A stretch of DNA of 64,000 bases from RPQJ01 sp963777725 (lineage in GTDB: Bacteria > Pseudomonadota > Gammaproteobacteria > Steroidobacterales > Steroidobacteraceae), in contig CAVZRR010000026.1 of the NCBI GenBank assembly GCA_963777725.1, positions 1 to 64,000 on the forward strand. The letters run 5' to 3'. The position numbers were made by a program, and so were the translations under genes. The notes under the pieces were generated by a model, which did no database searches, had not been told where the DNA came from, and worked only from the letters and a program-made list of their open reading frames with translations. This document shows positions 41,116-51,690 of this stretch, one piece after another (the stretch's first letter is position 1; each line of letters starts with the position of its first letter).

Positions 41116-43576
41116 TCAGCGATGCACGACCTGCAGGATCGAGTTGCGCACCTGCTCGTGCAGCACCAGCTGCGCATCCGCGACGATCGCCTCGAGCATG
41201 GCCGGCTGGAAAGCGAGCTTGCCGTCCTCCGTGTCGGTCAGCACGTGGCGCGCGCGCAGCTGCTCGATGAAGTTGCCGAACAGTGCGCGGTCGAAGAATT
41301 CCGGCGAATTGATCTCATAGAGCAGCGCCATGCGCTGCGCCATCAGCTGGCACTGCCGCTCGAGCGCGTCCTGGCTCAGGCGGCCGCTGCCGGCCTTGAG
41401 CAGCAGCGACATCGCGAGGTAATAGCGCTCGAGGATCGGCATCGTGACGCGCGCGAGCACCGAGAGCTGCACGGCCTCGCTCGACTCCGCGTCGGGGCGG
41501 TGCCAGACACTGCGATCCTCCGCGGCCGTGAGCAGCCCGTGATTGAGCAGGTCGTCGAGCAGCTCGTCGACGACGGCGGGCAGCTCCTGCTCGGTCCAGC
41601 GCAGGAAGTACTCGTCCGCGACGTACGGATAGACGCGCCGCGCGAGCCGGTGCAGGTCGGCGCGCGGCACGGATGGGTTGCTGAGGAAGGCGCAGGCGAG
41701 CAGCGACGGCATCAGCAGCAGGTGCAGTGCGTTGTTGCGGAAGTAGCTGGTCAGCACCGAGTGCTCTTCGGTCATGAACACCACGTCGCCGAGCTCGTGC
41801 GGCTGGCGGCGCAGGATGCCCATGGCCTCGCCGTAGCGGATCATCGCGGCCCCGTCGATGGTCGTGACCCAGACCTTGGGCGAATAAGGCGCCTGGCGCA
41901 TCAGCGACGCGTACAGCTCGAGCTGCCGCGCGAGATCGGCCTCGCCCATGCTCTGCCGTGGTGTCGCGAGCAGCACGAGCCCGATCAGGTTGATCGGCGT
42001 GACGCACGCGGCCGCATTGATGCGCGTCATGATGCCGATCGCAAGTTCGCGGACCAGTGGACTGAGCCACGCGGGCCGGTCGTCGGAGCCGGACGGCTCG
42101 CGCGCCCAGTCCGGCGCGTGCTTCTGGATCAACGGGTCGAGCGACAGCGGCTCGCCGAAGCTCACGTACACCTTGCCGAAGCGGCTGCGCAGCGCCGGGA
42201 TCGTCTTCAACAGGTTGAGGACGCTCTCCTTCTCCTTGGGCTGTCCAGAGAGCTCGCCGATGTAGGTGCGGCCTTCGACGAGCCGTTCGTAGCCGAAGTA
42301 GATGGGGACGAACACGATCGGCCGTCGCGGGTCGCGCAGGTAGCTGCGCACGGTCATCGCCAGCATGCCGGTCTTCGGCTGCAGCAGCCGGCCCGTGCGG
42401 CTGCGGCCGCCTTCGATGAAGTACTCGATCGAGTGGCCGCGGGCCATCATCAGGCTCAGGTACTTCATGAACACGGCCGAGTAGACCGGGTTGCCGCCGA
42501 AGCTGCGGCGCAGGAAGAACGCGCCGCCGCGGCGCAGGAACGAGCCCACGACCGGCATGTTCAGGTTGATGCCGGCGGCGATGTGCGGGACGGCGAAGCC
42601 CTTGTGGTAGACCACGTAGGACAGCAGCAGGTAGTCCATGTGGCTGCGGTGGCAGGGCACGTAGACGACTTCGCTGCCCTCGGCCACCTGCTCGAGGCTC
42701 GAGAAGTTGGCGAGTTCGACGCCGTCGTAGAGCCGGTTCCACAGGCGGCTCAGCACGCCGTACATCAGCGTGACGAACCAGTGCGAGTAGTTCGCTGCGA
42801 TCTCGTACGCGTAGGCGCGCGCCACCTTCAGCGCATCGCGGCGGCCGATCCCCTTCGCCTGCATCTCGCCGCGCACGGCCTCGCGCACGGCCTCCGTCTT
42901 CAGCACCTGGGCCACGATCGTGCGCCGGTGCGAGAGATCCGGGCCGATCGTCGCGACGCGCTGGTTACGGAACTGGAGGCGGAGCTGCCGTGACAGCCGC
43001 CGCGGGCCGCGCGGCAGGCCGCGCGTTTCGGCGAGCGCGGGCTGCAGCGGCATCGCCTCGCCGAACAGCAGGATCAGGTTGCGGCCGTTGACCAGCAGCG
43101 AGAGCACCTTGCGGGTGCGGCCGCCGAGATCCCAGCCTTCGGCGACCAGCAGCCGGAACCAGGACCGCTGCCGGCCCGGTGCGCGGCCCCAGAACAGGCT
43201 CACCGGCACGATGTCGACCTCGAAGCCGATGTTCGTGGCCGCCGCCGCAGTCAGCGTCCGCAACGCCTCCGGCATGCGCCGATCGACGCGCGCGCCGAAG
43301 AGTGCCTGCCCGTCGCTCCAGCGACAGCACGCTGATCGGCAGCACGGGACCCGCGCCGAACGTCGCCAGCGGCAGCGGCAGGTTGCGCTCCCGGCACACG
43401 TACTCGAGCACCGCGACGTCGACGAGGCTGCGCTTCTCGAGCGCATAGACCACGGGTTGTCCGCCGGCCAGCCGCGCGGCCACGTCATCCGGCAGGATCG
43501 ACGGCCGTACCCACAGCGCGACGAAGCGGCGCACCAGCGGCAGCAACAGCCGCTCGAGCGCGGTGAATCCGCTCAT
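41116..43576 (-). pseudogene. plsB: Glycerol-3-phosphate acyltransferase PlsB, one frameshift
   Basis: Inner-membrane enzyme that starts phospholipid synthesis by acylating glycerol-3-phosphate; about 820 residues if intact. The N-terminal 80 residues are read from ATG 43576 (FTALERLLLPLVRRFVALWV and VVYALEKRSLVDVAVLEYVC). The frame changes near 43318, at VLSLEWSDGQALFG. The rest to 41116 is intact with catalytic block I HRSHMD, GGAFFLRRSFGGNP, EGGRSRTGRLLQPKTGM and VFVPIYFGYERLVEGRTY. The acyltransferase blocks II-IV are all present. A one-base sequencing error is likely because the enzyme is usually essential. The lipoprotein gene 12 bases upstream may be in the same operon. Confidence 0.9.
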
Positions 43577-43588
43577 GGATCCGGTGCC

Positions 43589-43852
43589 TTATCGATCGTC
43601 CTGCGCGGACTCGCCCGCGGACTGCTCGATGGCTGCGTCCATCTCGCCCTTGCGGCCGAGCGTCAGGTCCTCGACGGCGCGGGCGCGGTCCTGAGTCTGG
43701 ATCATGTCGTCGAACACCGTCTCGTCCGTGTCGCGGCCGAGGGCTTCGGCTTCCTGCTTGTCCTGTGGAGCGGGGGCCGGGGCCCCGCAAGCCACGAGAG
43801 TGGCCAACACGAGCCCGGACAGCGCTAATCTTGCGGCTGGTCGCATCTGCAT
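43589..43852 (-). CDS. Small predicted lipoprotein (87 residues)
   Basis: Protein of 87 residues with a basic N-terminus, hydrophobic segment and lipobox LVAC (cysteine near residue 22). The mature part is acidic and likely flexible (APAPQDKQEAEALGRDTDET). I recognise no family. It ends 12 bases before plsB and is transcribed with it. Location would be the inner or outer membrane as a lipid-anchored periplasmic protein. The residues after the Cys (CGAPAP) do not show the Asp+2 inner-membrane retention signal. Confidence 0.7.
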   Translation of the reverse strand: MQMRPAARLALSGLVLATLVACGAPAPAPQDKQEAEALGRDTDETVFDDMIQTQDRARAVEDLTLGRKGEMDAAIEQSAGESAQDDR

Positions 43853-43896
43853 CCCCCGGTCCTACTGTGGGGCAATCTTAACCGATGGGGTCCGGC

Positions 43897-44700
43897 ATGA
43901 GCGTATTCGCGGGCAAAGTGATCGTCCTGACCGGCGCGTCGGAGGGCATTGGCCGCGCCTTCGCGCTCGCACTCGCGGCCCAGCGACCAAAGCTCGTGCT
44001 GGCGGCCCGCAATCGTGACCGGCTGGAGTCGCTGGCCACCGAATGCCGTGCGCTCGGCGCCGAGGCGCACGTGGTGCCGACGGACGTGACCGATGCGAAC
44101 GCCTGCAAGACGCTGGTGGACGAGTCCGTGGCGCGTTGCGGGGCGCTCGACGTGCTGGTCAACAATGCGGGCGGCACGATGTGGACGCGCCTCGACGAGA
44201 TCGAGGACCTGTCGATCTTCGAGCGCCTGATGCGGCTCAATTACCTCGGCAGCGTCTACCCGACGTTCCACGCCCTGCCCCACCTGAAGCGCGCACGGGG
44301 CCGCATCGTCGCGGTCGCCAGCATGGCGGGCCTGATCGGCGTGCCGACCCGCACCGGGTACTCGGCCGCGAAGCACGCGGTGGTCGGGTTCTTCGACTCG
44401 CTGCGCGTCGAGCTGCTCGACAGCGGCGTCAGCGTCAGCGTGATCTGCCCGGACTTCGTCGTCTCGGAGATTCACAAGCGGGCGTTGGGGCCCGACGGCC
44501 AGCCGCTCGGCGCAAACCCGATGGCGGAATCGAAGATCATGACGGCCGAGGAATGCGCTGCGCTGATGGTCACGGCGATCGAGCAGCGGCAACGCCTGCT
44601 GATCACCTCGGCGCGCGGCAAGCAGGCGCGCTGGCTCAAGTTGCTGTCGCCGGGATCCGTGGACAAGCTCGCGGCGGCGGCGATCAGCAGGAAGCAGTGA
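43897..44700 (+). CDS. Short-chain dehydrogenase/reductase
   Basis: Classical SDR of 267 residues. TGASEGIGRAFALALAAQRP is the cofactor site, NNAGG follows, the catalytic Ser is in VASMAGLIG and YSAAKHA holds Tyr and Lys. ICPDFVVSEIHKRALG is typical of DHRS7/RDH-like SDRs acting on lipids or retinoid-like alcohols. ATG 43897 has GGGG six bases upstream; ATG 43885 is the alternative. It is divergent from the lipoprotein-plsB pair and convergent with a hydrolase gene with a six-base gap. The substrate is unknown. Confidence 0.85.
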   Translation: MSVFAGKVIVLTGASEGIGRAFALALAAQRPKLVLAARNRDRLESLATECRALGAEAHVVPTDVTDANACKTLVDESVARCGALDVLVNNAGGTMWTRLDEIEDLSIFERLMRLNYLGSVYPTFHALPHLKRARGRIVAVASMAGLIGVPTRTGYSAAKHAVVGFFDSLRVELLDSGVSVSVICPDFVVSEIHKRALGPDGQPLGANPMAESKIMTAEECAALMVTAIEQRQRLLITSARGKQARWLKLLSPGSVDKLAAAAISRKQ

Positions 44701-44706
44701 ACCCCG

Positions 44707-45219
44707 TCAGAGGAACTCGTCGATCGTAAACAGGAAATACGAGAAGAAATGGTTGATCGGCCGGATCTGGTCGAGCAACCGGTGGTCGGAGTCGACGATG
44801 TGCAGCGTCGCCTTCTGCTCGCGGGCGAAGCGGAAGCTGTTGTCCACGGGAATCACTTCGTCGCGCCAGCCGTGCACGATCGTGGTCGGGCAGTTCGCCG
44901 GCCGCGGGCTGAATTTCTCGTAGCCGGGCATGTACAGCGCCGGTGCCAGCAGGAACATGCCGCGCGCCTGCAGCAACGACGAACCGGCCACCGACACCCA
45001 GCCACCCATGCTCGAGCCGACCAGCACCAGCGAGCCACGCAGGTCCTTGCAGAAGGCGAGCAACCGGGTGACGCGCGCCTGGGGATCGTCGATGCCGCGG
45101 TAGTCGACCGACTCGACGTGGAATCCCTCCTCACGCGCGATCTCTGCCATCGCGGCGATCTTGCTGCCCCACGGCTCGCTGTCCCTGCCGTGCGAGAACA
45201 CGACGAAGCGCTCGGTCAT
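44707..45219 (-). CDS. Alpha/beta hydrolase (small, ABHD10/YcjY-like)
   Basis: Small alpha/beta hydrolase of 170 residues. FVVFSHGRDSEPWGSK is the oxyanion strand, the nucleophile Ser lies in VGSSMGG, the Asp region is VHGWRDEVIPVD, and the His is in VDSDHRLLDQI. The catalytic triad Ser-Asp-His is thus complete. ATG 45219 is chosen since the conserved part begins immediately after. Likely a cytoplasmic esterase or thioesterase; the substrate is unknown. It is divergent from the 5-oxoprolinase gene with a 112-base gap. Confidence 0.8.
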   Translation of the reverse strand: MTERFVVFSHGRDSEPWGSKIAAMAEIAREEGFHVESVDYRGIDDPQARVTRLLAFCKDLRGSLVLVGSSMGGWVSVAGSSLLQARGMFLLAPALYMPGYEKFSPRPANCPTTIVHGWRDEVIPVDNSFRFAREQKATLHIVDSDHRLLDQIRPINHFFSYFLFTIDEFL

Positions 45220-45331
45220 GCGTGATCCTCTGACTGCGACGCCCACATCATACTGCCTCGTGATGACCGGAACCCGGGATCAGTTCTCATCGCTTGCGGC
45301 CGTCCCGCGACGGTCGTGCGAGAGTGATCCC

Positions 45332-48300
45332 ATGACCCGACCGCCTCCGAGACGCGGCTGGCGCTTCGCCATCGACCGCGGCGGCACCTTCACGGACATC
45401 GTCGCGCGAGACCCGGACGGCCGGCTCCACACCCACAAGGTGCTGTCGCGCGATCCGTCCCGCCCGGGCGATCCGGCCATTCGCGGCATCGGTGAAGTCG
45501 TCCGGCGCAGCGCGCCCGGTGACGTGCACGTCGAATCCGTGCGCCTCGGGACCACGGTGGCGACCAACGCATTGCTCGAGCGCAAGGGCGAGCCGACGCT
45601 GCTCGTGACGACGCGCGGCTTGCGCGACGTGCTGCGGATCGGGCAACAGCACCGCCCGGACATCTTCGCGCGAGCGATCCGGCTGCCGCCCATGCTGTAC
45701 GCGCGGGCGATCGAAGCGCGCGAACGCATCGATTCGGCCGGGCAGGTGCTCGAGCCACTCGACGAGCCGGCGCTGGTCGAGGCGCTCGCCGACGCGCGAC
45801 GTCGCGGCCTGCGCGCAGTGGCGATCGCGTTCCTGCACGCGGTTCGCAACCCGGCGCACGAGCAACGCGCGGCGGCCCTGGCGGCCGCGGCCGGCTTCGA
45901 CGAAATCGTGATGTCCCACGCGGTGGCGCCGATCATCGGACTCGTCGCGCGCGGCGACAGCGCCGTCGCCGATGCCTACCTGTCGCCGGTGCTGTTGCAC
46001 TCGGTCGATGCGTTCCGCAGCGAACTGGCCGGGCAGCACGGCGAGCCGCCGCTCTTGATGATGCAGAGCAACGGCGGCCTCGTGGACCCGCAAGGTTTCC
46101 GCGGCATCAATGGCGTGCTCTCCGGGCCGGCGGGCGGTGTCGTGGGACTCGCGGCCATCGCCCGGGCGAGCGGCCGGGAGCGACTTGATCGGTTTCGACA
46201 TGGGCGGCACCTCCACCGACATCAGCCTGTATGCAGGCAGCCTGCCGCGGCGCTATTCGACCGAGATCGACGGCGTGCGGCTGCAGGCGCCGATGATGGA
46301 CATCCACACCATCGCCGCTGGCGGCGGCTCGATCGTGCGTTTCGCAGACGATCGCCTGCAGGTGGGACCGGACTCGGCCGGTGCCGATCCAGGTCCCGCC
46401 TGCTATCGACGCGGCGGACCCGCCACCGTCACCGACTGCAACCTCGTGCTCGGCCGCATCTGCGCCGAGCGCTTCCCGCGAGTCTTCGGGCCCGGTGGTG
46501 ACGAGCCGCTCGATCCGGCGGCCGCGCGAGCCCGCCTCGCAGCCATTGCAGGGGTGATGGCGTGCGACGGCGGTCCGGAGTACTCGGTCGAGGCGCTGGC
46601 CGACGCGTTCCTGGCGGTCGCCGAGGCGAAGATGGCGAATGCCGTCCGCGAACTCACGCTGCGCCACGGCGAGGACGCCAGCCGGTTCACGCTGCTGCCG
46701 TTCGGCGGCGCAGCCGGCCAGCACGCCTGCGCAGTCGCAGAACTGCTCGGCATCGACGACCTGCTGCTGCATCCGCTGGCCGGCGTGCTCTCCGCCTGGG
46801 GCATCGGACTCGCCGAGCGGCGCTGCGTCCGCAGGCGCAGCCTCGAGGCGCCGCTCGATCGACAGGGCGCGCTCGCCGCCGAGCAGTTGCTGGCCGAGCT
46901 CGAGCAGGCGGCGCGTGCGGAACTGCTGCGCCAGGACGTCAGTCGCGCCTCGATCACCGTGCGGCGCGCGGCGCAACTGAGGCTCGCGGGCTCCGACACG
47001 ACGATCGAAGTCGAGTGGCAACCGGCATCCGCGCTGCGCCGGTCCTTCCTCGAGGCTCATGCGCGACTGTACGGATTTGCGGATGACACGGATCGCGTCG
47101 TGATCGCGGCGGTCACGGTCGAGGCCTGGGAAGAATGCGACAGGGATGACGAGCCCGTCGAGGCAGCGACCGCTGCGCCCGCCGCGCTGCTGCCGGCCGC
47201 ACACACGCGGGCCTGGCTCGACGGCGCGTGGCATGACGTTCCGCTGCACGAGCGCAGCAACCTCCGGCCGGGGGTGGTCATCGCGGGTCCGGCGCTGGTG
47301 ATCGAGCGGGGCGCGACCGGCTGGATCGCACCGGGTTGGGTCGCGTCCGTGACAGCCGGCGGCGTCTTGCGGCTGGAGCGGACGAACCGGGTCGCCGGGT
47401 CGGCCGCGCCCGATCCCGACCGTCCGGACCCGATGCATCTCGAAGTCTTCAACGGCCTCTACATGCACGTCGCCGAGCAGATGGGCGTCGTGTTGCAGCA
47501 GACCGCGCGCTCGGTGAACATCAAGGAGCGGCTCGATTTCTCGTGCGCGCTGTTCGACGCCACCGCCGGCCTCGTCGCGAATGCACCGCACATGCCCGTC
47601 CACCTCGGATCAATGGGCGCCAGCGTGGCCGCGGTGCTCGAAGCCCACGGTGACGACCTGCGCCGAGGCGATTCCTTCCTGCTCAACTCGCCTTACCATG
47701 GTGGCACGCACCTGCCCGACATGACCGTCGTCACGCCGGTGTTCGACGCTTCCGGCGAGCACCTGCACTTCTTCACCGCATCGCGTGCGCACCATGCGGA
47801 CGTCGGTGGCTCGACGCCGGGATCGATGCCACCCGGCAGCCGCGACATCGCCGAGGAAGGCGTGCTGATTCCGCCGGTCCGCATCGTCCGCGATGGCCGC
47901 TTCGCAGAGACCGAGGTGCGCCACCTGCTCGCCGACGTCCGGTGGCCGGCGCGCGATCCCGAGCAGAACCTCGCCGACCTGCGCGCGCAACTCGCCGCGA
48001 ACGCCCGCGGCATCCGCGAACTCGAGCGCGCCGCCACGATGCACGGCTGGCCGGCATTGCTCGGGTACATGGCCCACGTCCAGGACAATGGCGAGGCCTG
48101 CATGCGCCGCGCGATTCGCCGGCTGCACGACGGCCGCTTCGACTACGAGCTCGACGACGGGCAGCGAATTGTCGTCAGCGTCGCGATCGACCGGGAGGCG
48201 GGTTCGGCGTTCGTCGACTTCAGCGGCACCTCGGCGCAGGACGCGAACAATTTCAACGCGCCGCGCGCGGTCACCGTGGCTGCAGTGCTTTATGTGTTCC

Positions 48301-48968
48301 GCACGTTGATCGCGGAACCGATCCCGCTGAATGCCGGTTGCCTGCGCCCGCTCGACATCCGGGTGCCGCCGGGCTCGATGCTCGACCCGGTGCCGCCGGG
48401 CGCGGTCGTCGCGGGCAATGTCGAAACCTCGCAGTGCATCGTCGACGCGCTGTACGGCGCCCTCGGGCTGCAAGCCGCCGCGCAGGGCACGATGAACAAC
48501 TTCACGTTCGGCACCGCGCGCTACCAGTACTACGAGACGATCGCAGGCGGATCCGGCGCCGGGCCGGGCTTCGACGGCGCCAGTGGCGTGCAGACGCACA
48601 TGACGAACTCGCGCCTGACGGACCCGGAGGTGCTCGAGAGCCGCTTCCCGGTGCTGCTGCGCGAGTTCTCGCTGCGCGACGGTTCGGGGGGCGACGGCGA
48701 GTTCCGCGGCGGCGACGGACTGGTCCGCGAGGTGGAGTTCCGCGAGGCGATGACCGCCGCGATCCTGTCGAATCACCGCCGTATCGCACCGTTTGGAATG
48801 GCCGGCGGCGAGCCAGGCCGGTGCGGCGTCAACCGGCTCGCGCGGCGCGACGGGTCGTCAGAAACGCTGCAGGCGACTGCCGAAATCGCGGTGGATGCGG
48901 GCGATCGTCTCCGGATCGAGACGCCCGGCGGCGGGGGGTATGGGCGAGCGACCGTCCGCCACGGCTGA
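45332..48968 (+). pseudogene. 5-oxoprolinase (ATP-hydrolysing), fused HyuA-HyuB, one frameshift
   Basis: Cytosolic enzyme that opens 5-oxoproline to glutamate with ATP; about 1212 residues if intact. The HyuA half begins at ATG 45332 with WRFAIDRGGTFTDIVARDPD and runs to SGPAGGVVGLAAIARASGRE. A one-base shift near 46190 moves to the frame reading LIGFDMGGTSTDISLYAG. The HyuB half (from about residue 700) has QQTARSVNIKERLDFSCALF, HMPVHLGSMGASV, LNSPYHGGTHLPDMTVV and GSGAGPGFDGASGVQTHMTN. The fused order matches OPLAH-type enzymes rather than separate hydantoinase subunits. Its end overlaps the convergent sheath-like gene by 111 bases. Confidence 0.85.
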
Positions 48969-50669
48969 CGGCTCGGCCCGCGGCTCGCGGTAGTGGCCGA
49001 AGAGTTCCTGCGCCAGCGTCCGCGGGCGCTGCGTGTCGTCGGCTGGCACGTCGACCGGCAGGCCTTCGACCGTCATCCGTGTTCCAGCCGGCAATAGATG
49101 CGAGCGCGCCGGCCGCACACGGCTGCCGTCACGGGCATGGGTCACGAGGAACGACTGGTAGCGGCCCAGGCGTCCGGACGGGATGGAAACGAGGATGTTG
49201 ACGCGACCAGCCGCGACGTCCTCCGGCCCGTTGACACGCTCGTCGCAGACGACCTGGCAACTGTCTGCAGCAGGTTGCGGTCCAAAGACGCCGCTCGTAC
49301 CCAACGGCTTCAGGAACGCCTGCACCTGCCGCTCGACTTTCTGCCACACCTTCCGCTCGGCCGCCTCGAAGACGACCCAGCGCGTGCCGCGCTCGATGCT
49401 GCCCATCAGCAGCAGGCGTCGTCGCTGCGGCGTCAGCAGTGCCTGGTCGGCGCTCGCCGCCGTGCCGCCGGCCAGGGTCCTGAGTGGCAGGGCCCGCGAA
49501 CTCGCCGTCCGCAGCGACTGCAACGCATTGATGCCGTGCGCAGCCAGCGAGTGGCGCTCGGCGTCGGTGCAGACGTGCGCCGGACGCGAGCCGGGCCGCA
49601 GCAGGATTTCCTGGTCCGGCCCCGCCTCCCACGGCGAACGCTGCTCGTCCATCCGTGCGAGCGCGCCGGTCACGGCGCCGCAATTGGCAAACGTCTCGGT
49701 GCGGCCGCGCAACCGGTCGTGCGCGACGATGCGCGGGAAACAGAGCAGCGCGTGGTCCGAGCGGAAGTCGAATTCGCGCAGGCCCCGCACTGCGTCCTCG
49801 CTGGTCTGCCAGGCCGAAGGCGGATCGACCACCAGCATCGCACGGCGTTCGCGGCACAACCGATCGGCCACCAGCAGCACGCTCGCGCCGAGATCGCGGT
49901 CGCGCGCGGGCGGTGGAATGCAGACGAAATGCACGTCGTCGGCGCCGGCCAGCGCGAACAGGCCCGAGCCCGCCGACGGCGAACCGATCAGGTCGTAGTC
50001 GGTGAGCGGCGCGCCGTCGTCGCCATCGGGATTCGAGTCGACGTAGCCGATCGGATGGCGCGATCCGGCGAGGAACGTGCGCTCCGGCCGGATGGCCGGC
50101 ACGTCGCCGCGGACGCGGACCAGCGCCGACTCCTGCAGCGCCGCGGTGACGTAACGCGCCGTGCCCGGCGCGATCGACAGACGGCGGAAGATCTCCTGGT
50201 CCTCGATGTGCTCGGAACCCGGCGAGCGCACGCGCTGCAACACGAGGTTGAAGCGATCGGGCTCGTTGGCACCGATGTTGTCGTAGTCGACCGACGCGCG
50301 CAGCGCCTCGCGCGAGCCGGGGCTCAGGGCCACGAGCGTGAGCACCTCGCCGGTGCCGCAAGGCAGCGTGATGCTGGCCGGCGCGCCGCCGTTGACGACG
50401 CGGACGATGACGGCCTTGCGCCCGCCATTCTCGAAGAACTGCTCGACGGCGTAGGACAGCGTGCTCGGCTGCCAGAGACCGCCGAACACGTTGTGGAACT
50501 CCGCGTAGCTGCGCACTGCAACGGGGTGATTGACCGGGCCGCGCAGCGCGCGCCCGACGAATGCAGTGACGGCGGTGGGCAGACGGGTAATGGAGCTCTC
50601 CGAGCCCGGCCCCTCAGCCACGTCGATGCCGCCTGATTTTGAAATCCGCAAACTCGTGCCCCCGCGCAA
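48858..50669 (-). CDS. Phage tail sheath-like protein, orphan
   Basis: Protein of 603 residues. The C-terminal domain has the contractile sheath signature: ERGTRWVVFEAAERKVWQKV and VQAFLKPLGTSGVFGP, then CQVVCDERVNGPEDVAAGRV. The N-terminal part has RLPTAVTAFVGRALRGPVNH and FFENGGRKAVIVRVVNGG, as in tail sheaths of myoviruses and extracellular contraction systems. It then has a Pro/Arg-rich extra tail of about 75 residues. No tube, baseplate, spike, ATPase or integrase gene is near. It may be a relic, a cargo module or a domesticated protein. GC content looks like its neighbours. Confidence 0.85.
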   Translation of the reverse strand: MRGGTSLRISKSGGIDVAEGPGSESSITRLPTAVTAFVGRALRGPVNHPVAVRSYAEFHNVFGGLWQPSTLSYAVEQFFENGGRKAVIVRVVNGGAPASITLPCGTGEVLTLVALSPGSREALRASVDYDNIGANEPDRFNLVLQRVRSPGSEHIEDQEIFRRLSIAPGTARYVTAALQESALVRVRGDVPAIRPERTFLAGSRHPIGYVDSNPDGDDGAPLTDYDLIGSPSAGSGLFALAGADDVHFVCIPPPARDRDLGASVLLVADRLCRERRAMLVVDPPSAWQTSEDAVRGLREFDFRSDHALLCFPRIVAHDRLRGRTETFANCGAVTGALARMDEQRSPWEAGPDQEILLRPGSRPAHVCTDAERHSLAAHGINALQSLRTASSRALPLRTLAGGTAASADQALLTPQRRRLLLMGSIERGTRWVVFEAAERKVWQKVERQVQAFLKPLGTSGVFGPQPAADSCQVVCDERVNGPEDVAAGRVNILVSIPSGRLGRYQSFLVTHARDGSRVRPARSHLLPAGTRMTVEGLPVDVPADDTQRPRTLAQELFGHYREPRAEPSAVADGRSPIPPAAGRLDPETIARIHRDFGSRLQRF

Positions 50670-50747
50670 ACTCTCCCCCTCGCCTGCGCGGCACGTAAGT
50701 TAGCACAAGTTCTAGTATTCTTGGCCGCCCTTCGGCACCACCACTAG

Positions 50748-51674
50748 ATGCATTCGACTTCCGGACGCTGGCGGCTCGGCCTCGCACTGGCGCTCACCAC
50801 TGCGGTCTTCTGGGGACTGCTGCCCATCGCGCTCGAAGTCACGCTCGCGGGCATGGATGCGTGGACGATCACCTGGTACCGGTTCGCGACGGCGGCCGTG
50901 GCGCTCGGCATCTTCCTGGCCTGGCGCCGGCGCCTGCCGCTGCGCGCGCCACTGACGCGGCGCGGCTGGGTGCTCTATGCGGTCGCGCTGCTGTGCCTGG
51001 TCGCGAACTACGTGAGCTACCTGCTCTCGCTCGAACTGACGAGTCCGACGGTGGCCCAGGTGCTGATCCAGCTCGCACCGATGTTCCTGCTGTTCGGCGG
51101 CGTCATCGTGTTCCGCGAGCGCTTCGCCCCAAGGCAGTGGGCCGGGTTCGCGGTGCTGGTGGCCGGACTGCTGGTCTTCTTTCACGATCGCTTCGCCGAA
51201 GTGTTCGCGTTGCAGACGCGCCTCGGCCTCGGCGTCGCGGTCATGCTGTTCTCCGCGCTGGTCTGGTCCGTGTACGCGATGGCGCAGAAGCAACTGCTGA
51301 CGCAGCTCGCGTCCGGGCAGGTGCTGTTCCTGCTGTATGCCGGCGCCGTACCGCTGCTGTTGCCGCCGGCGCAGCTCGCGCAGGTGCTCGAGCTGAATGG
51401 TCTGCAGCTCGGCATGCTGGTGTTCTGCTGCGCCAACACCGTGATCGCCTACGGATGCTTCGCCGAGGCGCTCGAGCACTGGGAGGTCTCGCGCGTCAGC
51501 GCAGTGGTCACGCTGGCGCCGATCGTCACGGTGCTGGCCATGCAGGGCGCGGCCTGGCTCTGGCCCGCGGGCGTGCCGGCCGAGTCGCTCAGCGGTTGGA
51601 ACCTGCTGGGCGCGAGCCTGGTGGTCGCGGGCTCGATGACCACAGCCCTCGCGGCGCAGCCGCGACGACCGTAG
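50748..51674 (+). CDS. EamA/DMT-family transporter
   Basis: Inner-membrane permease of 308 residues with ten hydrophobic helices in two EamA repeats. The first repeat includes TTAVFWGLLPIALEVTLAGM and QVLIQLAPMFLLFGGVIVFR, and the second begins near LGVAVMLFSALVWSVYAMAQ and ends with VTLAPIVTVLAM. Such proteins export amino acids, metabolites or drugs. It is divergent from the sheath-like gene (78-base gap) and convergent with an M1 peptidase gene (16-base gap). The start ATG at 50748 lacks a strong ribosome site. The substrate is unknown. Confidence 0.88.
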   Translation: MHSTSGRWRLGLALALTTAVFWGLLPIALEVTLAGMDAWTITWYRFATAAVALGIFLAWRRRLPLRAPLTRRGWVLYAVALLCLVANYVSYLLSLELTSPTVAQVLIQLAPMFLLFGGVIVFRERFAPRQWAGFAVLVAGLLVFFHDRFAEVFALQTRLGLGVAVMLFSALVWSVYAMAQKQLLTQLASGQVLFLLYAGAVPLLLPPAQLAQVLELNGLQLGMLVFCCANTVIAYGCFAEALEHWEVSRVSAVVTLAPIVTVLAMQGAAWLWPAGVPAESLSGWNLLGASLVVAGSMTTALAAQPRRP

Positions 51675-51690
51675 GCTCGGTGCGGCCCCC

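Noticed and set aside
45332..48968. Two separate hydantoinase genes hyuA and hyuB
   Set aside because: The frame change lies within the HyuA part, while the HyuA-HyuB junction near 47430 is in frame, so a single fused 5-oxoprolinase with one indel is simpler.
50690..50720. A third copy of the CTTGC-type operator upstream of the EamA gene
   Set aside because: The sequence AAGTTAGCACAAGTT shares only a few bases and lacks the ACGCAAG half-site.
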